A DNA stretch of 64,000 bases, from positions 620,001 to 684,000 of the forward strand of contig CBDEGT010000002.1 of the NCBI GenBank assembly GCA_965237965.1, read 5' to 3'. Position numbers and translations under genes: made by a program. A model generated the notes under the pieces. The model was not told the DNA's origin. It was given only the letters and a program-made list of their open reading frames with translations, and ran no database searches. Each line of letters starts with the position of its first letter. Positions within the stretch are counted from its first letter, which is position 1. Source of the stretch: UBA2988 sp965237965. Its GTDB lineage: Bacteria; Gemmatimonadota; Gemmatimonadetes; Longimicrobiales; Gaopeijiaceae. Positions 58,643 through 64,000 of this stretch are shown here, piece after piece.

Positions 58643-59916
58643 ATGATCGCGATCATCGGCGGCGGCGTCTCCGGTCTGGCGCTCGGCCGGGAGCTTGCCG
58701 CGCGCGGCGTGGACTTCATGGTGCTCGAGGCGGACCAGCGCGTGGGCGGGGTGGTCCGGAGCGGGCGTGTCGAGAGCCGAGTGCTCGACTGGGGACCGCA
58801 GCGCGCGCGCCTCACGCGATCGATGTCCACGCTGATCGACGAGATCGGGCTGCGCGACAAGCTCGTGGTCGCACCGGATGGACTCGACCTGTTCGTGTTC
58901 CGGCGCGGTCGCCTTCGGCGCGTTCCATTCAATGTCGCTGCGTTCCTCACATCGGATGTCGTCGGGCCGCTCGCGAAGCTGCGCACCGCGCTGGAGCCCC
59001 TGACCTCTGGACCCGACGCGCGTGAGAGCGTCGCACGCTACTTCACGCGCAAGCTGGGCCGCGAGATGTACGAGTCGCTGATCGGACCCCTGTACGGTGG
59101 ACTCTACGGATCGAACCCGGCGGACATGCAGGTGGGTCTGTCACTCCAACACGTGCTGGAGGAGTTCGGTGTGGGACGGAGCCTGATCGTCGAGCTGCTT
59201 CGACGCGGGGGTGCCATCCGCCCCCCGCCGGCGTGCTCGTTCGAGGGTGGTCTGGAAGCCCTGCCCGCTGCGATCGGTCGGGCTCTCGGCGAGCACGTGC
59301 GGACCGGAACGCCCGCGCTCGGCCTCCGCGCGAGCACTGCGGGATGGTCCGTAGAGATGAACGGGGGAACTCTGGCCGCGTCGGAGGTCGTGCTAGCAGT
59401 CCCCGCGGCTGCCGCTGCTCGGCTGCTCGAGCCGGTCGCCGCCGACGCGGCGCGGCGCATCCGGCGGCTGCGCTACAACCCGCTCGGTGTCGTACATCTT
59501 TACGCCGAGACGGGTCTGAGGGGGATGGGCTTCCAGGTCGCGTTCTCCGAGCCCCTGGCCCTTCGGGGCGTCACCTTCAACCACAGCATGTTCGACCGGA
59601 CCCACGTGTACACGGCGTACCTCGGGGGTGGCGCGCGACCCGAGGTCGTGGAGCAAGACGACGACGCGCTCGCTCAGCTTGCCGTGGACGAGTTTCGAAC
59701 GTGCACCGGCTACGAAGCCGGCCGCTCGCCGTGGCAAGGGAGGCGATGCCCGCATGGGATTGCACCTGGAGCGCGCTCACCGGACTGCGGCTTCCGCCCG
59801 GGTTGTCGCTCACTGCGAACTGGGAGAGTCGACCGGGGCTACCCGGACGCTTCGCGCGGGCGCGGGCGCTCGCGGACGAGCTGGAAGCTCACTCTCGGTT
59901 CGGATCCAAGTCCTAG
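58643..59916 (+). CDS. hemG: Protoporphyrinogen oxidase, FAD-dependent (one frameshift)
   Basis: The haem-pathway enzyme that oxidises protoporphyrinogen IX. IAIIGGGVSGLALGRELAARG (FAD), LEADQRVGGVVRSGR, and the family segments ESLIGPLYGGLYGSNPADMQV and FEGGLEALPAAIG are in the first frame. Near 59715-59725 (TACGAAGCCGGCC) one base appears to be missing; the next frame continues RPLAVAREAMPAWDCTWSAL, GLRLPPGLSLTANW and GRFARARALADELEA and stops at 59916. Probably a sequencing error. The small membrane gene follows after 9 bp. Confidence 0.85.
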
Positions 59917-59925
59917 GGGGCGCAT

Positions 59926-60084
59926 ATGACCAAGCTGATGGGTCTGCTCGGCATGACGATCGGCGGCTGGCTCGGCTGGTGGGTCGGTGAGCTCGTATCG
60001 GTGTTCACCGCGATCATGCTCTCGATCGTGGGCACGGGGGTCGGGCTGTGGGCCGGCCGTTGGGTGGTGCGCCGCTACTTCTGA
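59926..60084 (+). CDS. Small two-helix membrane protein, 52 residues
   Basis: ATG 59926 has AGGGGG seven bases upstream. Two Gly-rich membrane helices, LMGLLGMTIGGWLGWWVG and FTAIMLSIVGTGVGLWAG, followed by a basic C-terminus (RWVVRRYF). This glycine-zipper hairpin pattern is common in small inner-membrane proteins of unknown role. It ends 28 bp before the convergent mgtE stop. Confidence 0.7.
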   Translation: MTKLMGLLGMTIGGWLGWWVGELVSVFTAIMLSIVGTGVGLWAGRWVVRRYF

Positions 60085-60112
60085 GCGATCGCTCGGCGCG
60101 TCAGGGGACGGT

Positions 60113-61357
60113 TCAGGGAAGCAGGACCGTCGCCAGCGCCAGGAAGAGCCCCATGCTCGGTACGTCGGTGGCGGTGGTCAGAAAGATACTCGAAGCGGTA
60201 GCCGGATCCGCCCCGACCTTGCGTAGCCCCAGCGGGATCAGCGCGCCCGCGACCCCGCTCACCAGGCAGCTTCCGATCATCGCGATCATCACGATAGCGC
60301 CGAGCGCCAGCGCCTGAGGATTGGCCTGCGCGCTTGCCGCCAGGAACATGCCGAGCCCGGCGGTGATCCCCACCAACCCGCCGTTCAGGATCCCGAGCCG
60401 GGCCTCCTTCATGACCAGCTCTCGCTCCCCGCCCTTCTCCAGGTCGCCCAGCGTGAGCCCCCGGAGTGTGACCGCGAGCGCCTGACATCCGGTGTTGCCC
60501 GACTGTCCGGCGAGTACGGGTAGGAAGAGCGCTAGGATTACCATACGGTCGAGCGTATCCTGGAAGATCCCCACCACTATGGCCGCCAGGAATGCGGTGA
60601 AAAGGTTGAGCTGTAGCCACGGGTGGCGCAGCTTCAGGCTCGTCGGCCAGGGGGTGGTGAAGCGCTCCTCGTTCGCGACGCCGACCATTCGCCCCGCCTG
60701 CGCACTGATCACGAACGCCTGCTCCTCGAACATCGCCTGGCCCCGCACCAGCCCGACCAGACGACCGCCTGCGTCGCACACCGGGTAGACCGGGAAGTGG
60801 CGGTGCACCACTTGCTTCATCGCCTCCATCACATCGATGTCGGCCCACAGGAAGAACGGCTTTCTGAGCATCACCTCTTCGAGGCGCAGCTTGGGGTCGG
60901 AGACGAGCAGATCGCGCATGGTGACGATACCCACCAACGTGCTGGACTCGTCGATCACGAACCCGTAGGTGATGAAGATCTTCCTGACGAGGTGGCGGAC
61001 CCGCTCGGTCACCTCCCCTACGGTCTGCTCAGGCTTGAAAACGGCGGTGGGCGGCTCCATCAGCCGCCCGACGCTGTCCTCTGGAAAACCCTGGTTGAGC
61101 GCCCACTGGCTCGTGATCGACTCCGGGCCGATCGCGAACAGGCGCTTACGCTGTTCATCATCCATCTCGGGGATGATCTCCCCGACCGCCGCGGGGTTCA
61201 TCCGCCAGAGCACGTCGATGGCGAGCCTGTCGTCGAGCTCGCCGATCCCATGGGCGGCCCCTATGGGGTCGAGCCGCGCCATCTCGTCGGCGAGCCGCTC
61301 GGCGAGCCTGGGCTCGGGCTGGTTTGGGGAGGTAACGGACCCAGACGCGCTTTCCAT
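60113..61357 (-). CDS. mgtE: Magnesium transporter MgtE
   Basis: 414 residues. The N-domain (MNPAAVGEIIPEMDDEQRKRLF), two CBS domains (VRHLVRKIFITYGFVIDESSTLVGIVTMRDLL, then VMEAMKQVVHRHFPVYPVCDAGGRLVGLV) and a five-helix membrane pore with PVLAGQSGNTGCQALAVTLRGL, which lines the Mg2+ path. The CBS/N domains close the channel at high cytosolic Mg2+. GGAGATCTC precedes the ATG. Confidence 0.95.
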   Translation of the reverse strand: MESASGSVTSPNQPEPRLAERLADEMARLDPIGAAHGIGELDDRLAIDVLWRMNPAAVGEIIPEMDDEQRKRLFAIGPESITSQWALNQGFPEDSVGRLMEPPTAVFKPEQTVGEVTERVRHLVRKIFITYGFVIDESSTLVGIVTMRDLLVSDPKLRLEEVMLRKPFFLWADIDVMEAMKQVVHRHFPVYPVCDAGGRLVGLVRGQAMFEEQAFVISAQAGRMVGVANEERFTTPWPTSLKLRHPWLQLNLFTAFLAAIVVGIFQDTLDRMVILALFLPVLAGQSGNTGCQALAVTLRGLTLGDLEKGGERELVMKEARLGILNGGLVGITAGLGMFLAASAQANPQALALGAIVMIAMIGSCLVSGVAGALIPLGLRKVGADPATASSIFLTTATDVPSMGLFLALATVLLP

Positions 61358-61495
61358 GAGATCTCCGGCGGGGGCCTGACGGTGCCTGTTTCCCGGCTGC
61401 TTGGCCAGCAGGATAAGCCACCGCCCGGGACAGCGGCTACCCGGCCCGTCCGACTTCTTCCGTTGGGTAGGCCCGGTCGGTGACCCGGGGCCGGT

Positions 61496-62155
61496 TCAGG
61501 CGCCAGGGGGTGACGTGGGCCGCTCGTAGACGCACGCTTCCCAGAGTACGGTGCGTGCTCTCCGCAGAGGGACCAGTCCGTGGCTCCGCAAGCGTGTGTC
61601 GACCGCCGCAAGCGGATGGACGAAGACGCGGAAGGGATTGCGTCGCAGACGGAAGAACAGGTTCGCGAGCGCGATGCCTGAGCGCGTGATCCTGCGCTCG
61701 CGCGGAGCGACGAATCCGTAGAGCCGGCGCGCGCACGCGGCCGAAGCGTCTACGAGGGCGGCCATGTCCGGGTAGCAGCAGATTACCCGATCGAGGGTGA
61801 CCACATCAGTGGGTGGTAGCCCGGGCGCCAGCTCGACGAAGTCGCCCGATCGGTACGTGATGCGATCGGCCAGCCCGCGGGTGCCGGCCAGCTCGCGGTT
61901 CAACTCCTGGTACGCTGGTGACGCGTCCACGTTGATCACGTCGTGTGCGCCGCTCGCGAGCAGCTCGAGCTGCAGCGCCCCGACGCCTCCGCCCACGTCG
62001 AGCAGGCTGCGGTCCTGGATGCCCGCCTGCACCAGGGCGTCGAGAAGCAGGCGGGTGCTCGCGTCAGGTCCCTTCTTCTGGTAGCGCTTCAGGTCCCGCC
62101 TGGCGCGCCTGCGATTGAAGAACCGCTCGGAGCCTACGCAGTGCGCGCAGGTCAT
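61496..62155 (-). CDS. Class I SAM-dependent methyltransferase
   Basis: 219 residues. The N-terminus MTCAHCVGSERFF has a Cys pair; FNRRRARRDLKRYQKKGPDASTRLL leads to motif I SLLDVGGGVGALQLELLASGA, VINVDASPAY, FVELAPGLPPTDVVTLDRVICCYPDM. It resembles a widespread family distantly related to Mg-protoporphyrin O-methyltransferase, with unknown substrate. Divergent from the hydrolase gene; the longer frame upstream to 62458 would overlap that gene. Confidence 0.75.
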   Translation of the reverse strand: MTCAHCVGSERFFNRRRARRDLKRYQKKGPDASTRLLLDALVQAGIQDRSLLDVGGGVGALQLELLASGAHDVINVDASPAYQELNRELAGTRGLADRITYRSGDFVELAPGLPPTDVVTLDRVICCYPDMAALVDASAACARRLYGFVAPRERRITRSGIALANLFFRLRRNPFRVFVHPLAAVDTRLRSHGLVPLRRARTVLWEACVYERPTSPPGA

Positions 62156-62266
62156 GCGGTGGGCGTCCCACGCATGGTGCTTCCCAAGACTGTTCCCCCT
62201 TCGGATCCTGGCGGCGTCGCGCCGCCCTCTGGCTATCATGTGACTTCCCCCGACCGGGAGCCAGCT

Positions 62267-62957
62267 ATGGATCGTGAGAGCATCCACTTCGTCGCAACCC
62301 CGTCGCGCGGTGAGGTGAGGGGGCTGATGGTCCGCCCGGCCGACGCCCGTGCCCTGCTCGTGCTCACGCACGGGGCCGGCGCAGGGATGGAGCATCCGTT
62401 CATGAACGCGGTGGCCGACGCGCTGGCTGCGCGCGGCGTGGCCACGCTCCGCTATCAATTCCCATATGCGGAGGCGGGCAGGAAGAGCCCCGACCCGCCG
62501 CCCGTCCTGGAGGCCACCGTGAGATCGGCGGTAGCGTCCGCTGCGCAGCTCGCGCCCGAGCTCCCGAGGCTTGCGGGGGGAAAGTCGATGGGCGGGCGCA
62601 TGACCGCGCGCGCGGCGGCCGCCGAGGGCGGTCTCGACGCGCTCGGCATGGTCTTCCTGGGCTTCCCGCTACATGCGAGTGGGAGAACACCGGACGTCGA
62701 GCGTACGGCCCATCTGGCAAAGGTCGCGCAGCCGATGCTCTTCCTTGGGGACTCGGGACGCGCTTGCCGACCTGGGCTTGATGCGCGCGGCGTGCAGCGG
62801 CCTCGGCCACCGAGCGACGCTCCACGTCGTGGAGGGTGCCGATCACGGGTTCCACGTGCTCAAACGCTCGGGGCGGGAAGACGCGGAGGTGATCGAGGAG
62901 CTCGCGGACGTTACGGCGGAATGGATCGACGCGAGGCTCGCTGGCGTCGGTAGTTGA
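62267..62957 (+). CDS. Alpha/beta hydrolase of the KANL3/Tex30-like group (one frameshift)
   Basis: About 229 residues after frame correction. LLVLTHGAGAGMEHPFMNAVADALAARGVATLRYQFPY, the nucleophile elbow GGKSMGGRMT with Ser, and GMVFLGFPLH are in the first frame. An extra G in GGGG (about 62746-62749) shifts the frame; the second frame reads TRDALADLGLM and HVVEGADHGFHVLK with the acid and His. A small dienelactone-hydrolase-like esterase, cytosolic. The break is in a homopolymer, hence probably a sequencing error. Confidence 0.8.
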
Positions 62958-62983
62958 TCCACCTGCGCGGTTTGCCTCGGCGG

Positions 62984-63012
62984 TTGACAGTGCCCTGCCC
63001 TCTGATTAGGCT
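62984..63012 (+). promoter_or_regulatory. Promoter of the di-haem oxidoreductase gene
   Basis: Consensus TTGACA (62984-62989), a 17-bp spacer, TAGGCT (63007-63012). The -10 lies inside the left arm of the adjacent palindrome, the usual geometry of repression by steric hindrance. Confidence 0.6.
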
Positions 63013-63038
63013 TGGCTAAAATAATTAGCCAAGCCTAA
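63006..63038. promoter_or_regulatory. 33-bp perfect palindrome, DtxR/MntR-like operator
   Basis: TTAGGCTTGGCTAA (63006-63019), AATAA, TTAGCCAAGCCTAA (63025-63038): arms of 14 bp pair without mismatch. Each arm itself has the TTAG...CTAA form of DtxR/IdeR/MntR metal-repressor boxes. It covers the -10 and the probable start site, so iron- or manganese-dependent repression is expected. Confidence 0.7.
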
Positions 63039-63051
63039 AGTGGAGTTGGGC

Positions 63052-64000
63052 ATGACGCACGACCGCGCGGCCTGCTGGGACTCCGTCGTCGCCCACGCGA
63101 CGCGCCTGGGGCGGGGTCCGCGCCTGCTCCTCGTCGCGTGGTTGGGGGTGGCGGCAGGGGCGTGCGGAGACCTCCTCACCTCGGCCCCTGACGATGGCGA
63201 TCTGCTCGACGCGCCGCTCGAGGGGCTCCTCCCGGACGAGCTCGCGGCGTTCGTGCGGGGGGATGAGGAGTTCGGGCGCGCGTTCTCGCCAGCGGACGGG
63301 CTAGGGCCGCTGTTCAACAACGTATCCTGCGCCGGATGCCACAGCGGCGATGGTCGCGGACGTCCCGAGCAGGCGCTCGTCCGTTTCGGGGAAGCGCCGG
63401 ACTTCGCCCGCGAGCTCGGTGGGCCCCAGCTCCAGGATCGCGCGATCGGGGGCGCGGTCGCGGAGCAGCTTCCCGAGGGGCTCCCGTTCTCCGTGCGCTT
63501 GCCGCCTCCGGTGTTCGGCGTAGGACTCATCGAAGCCATCCCCGACGCTACCATCCTTGCGCTCGCGGACCCATTCGATGCGGACGGCGACGGGATCTCC
63601 GGTCGGGCGCACCTGGTGACACCACCTGACTGGATCCCGCCCGACCAGCCCGGTGCCGGCCCCGGCCCTGTGGTGGGTCGCTTCAGCCGGAAAGCGCAGG
63701 TCGCCGGCCTCTTCCAGCAGGTGGTGGAGGCGTACCACCAAGACATGGGGGTCACGAGCGACTTCCTGCCGGTCGAGAACGTCAACCCGCGCGCCGTTGC
63801 TGCCAGCCACGCGGCGGACCGGGCAAGCGATCCCGAGGTGCCCGCCGCGGCTGTGCACGCGGTGATCGACTATATCCGCATGCTCGCGCCTCCCCGAGCG
63901 GGACGCGACTCCCCTGAGGTGGCGCGGGGGCGCTCGCTGTTCGCCGCTGTCGGCTGCGTCGGCTGCCACGTTCCAGTGCTGCGGACGAGCCGCCACCGAA
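63052..64000 (+). CDS. DUF1111-type di-haem c-type oxidoreductase, 5' part
   Basis: The frame is open to the end of the window (316 codons). After a lipoprotein-like export signal (LLLVAWLGVAAGACGDLL, with a lipobox-style GAC) comes the first haem site CAGCHSGDGRG near residue 101, GVGLIEAIPDATI, DPFDADGDGISGRA and a second haem site CVGCHVP near residue 303. This is the pattern of DUF1111/di-haem thiol oxidoreductases, often encoded with imelysin-type iron-uptake proteins. GTGGAG lies seven bases before ATG 63052. The end is cut by the window. Confidence 0.85.
   Translation, partial: MTHDRAACWDSVVAHATRLGRGPRLLLVAWLGVAAGACGDLLTSAPDDGDLLDAPLEGLLPDELAAFVRGDEEFGRAFSPADGLGPLFNNVSCAGCHSGDGRGRPEQALVRFGEAPDFARELGGPQLQDRAIGGAVAEQLPEGLPFSVRLPPPVFGVGLIEAIPDATILALADPFDADGDGISGRAHLVTPPDWIPPDQPGAGPGPVVGRFSRKAQVAGLFQQVVEAYHQDMGVTSDFLPVENVNPRAVAASHAADRASDPEVPAAAVHAVIDYIRMLAPPRAGRDSPEVARGRSLFAAVGCVGCHVPVLRTSRHR

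Noticed and set aside
1..64000. CRISPR arrays, rRNA, tRNA, prophage
   Set aside because: No regularly spaced repeats, no conserved rRNA stretches, no complete tRNA cloverleaf and no phage structural genes were seen by reading.

Overview
The window is high-G+C DNA, densely coded on both strands, from a Gram-negative bacterium: a Kdo transferase for lipid A, signal peptides, an outer-membrane efflux remnant and a quinol:fumarate reductase are present. Gene content (PSP1/RicT next to metG, PIG-L-like, HTTM, M16 peptidase pairs, long-form HisG) would suit a Gemmatimonadota-like lineage, but that is inference only. No rRNA, tRNA or CRISPR array was recognised.

Layout. 1-2.3 kb: 3' end of waaA, a rhodanese and an alpha/beta hydrolase of haloalkane-dehalogenase type, converging on a long minus-strand block. 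2.3-14.7 kb (minus): a histidine operon hisG-D-C-H-A-B-F-IE in which every junction is a 4-bp overlap. It is preceded by a histidine leader peptide (His-His-His-Arg-His) and an attenuator hairpin, and followed by a RiPP-like cassette: nucleotidyltransferase, HPr-kinase-like ATPase, PqqD-like half domain, PRMT-like methyltransferase, a small Tat/leader-like peptide and an ABC exporter. 14.9-20.2 kb: uvrA, an uncertain small gene and a TPR-GGDEF protein. 20.2-25.5 kb: a TolC remnant, small genes, two M16-family proteins (one active, one inactive and fused to a DUF3108-like domain) and a glycosyltransferase. 25.4-33.5 kb: arsR with a Cys-rich mini-protein, a zinc-ribbon membrane protein, gyrA, threonine dehydratase, P1 peptidase, HAD hydrolase, and a DsbA/VKOR disulfide pair. 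33.5-45.8 kb: DUF402, fadJ-like fusion, HTTM protein, a pair of inactive M16 proteins, an M23 peptidase, metG-ricT, accA. 45.9-50.6 kb: a receiver domain fused to a degenerate PIG-L domain, an Atg22-type MFS carrier, a broken cyclic-nucleotide-binding gene, DUF2784, pyruvate kinase. 51-54.3 kb: frdABCD.

54.38-56.63 kb is a complete IS1595-family element with 8-bp target duplications, terminal inverted repeats, a strong transposase promoter and a passenger Panacea/RelE-like toxin-antitoxin pair. 56.6-64 kb: TPR protein, family-5-type uracil-DNA glycosylase, protoporphyrinogen oxidase, a 52-residue membrane protein, MgtE, a methyltransferase, an alpha/beta hydrolase, and the start of a di-haem DUF1111-type oxidoreductase behind a striking DtxR-like double palindrome.

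Several otherwise well-conserved genes (frdA four times, an M16 gene, the CNB gene, hemG, a hydrolase) carry single-base frameshifts, mostly +1 and several in homopolymers. This looks more like consensus sequencing error than gene decay, so the affected genes are annotated across the breaks.
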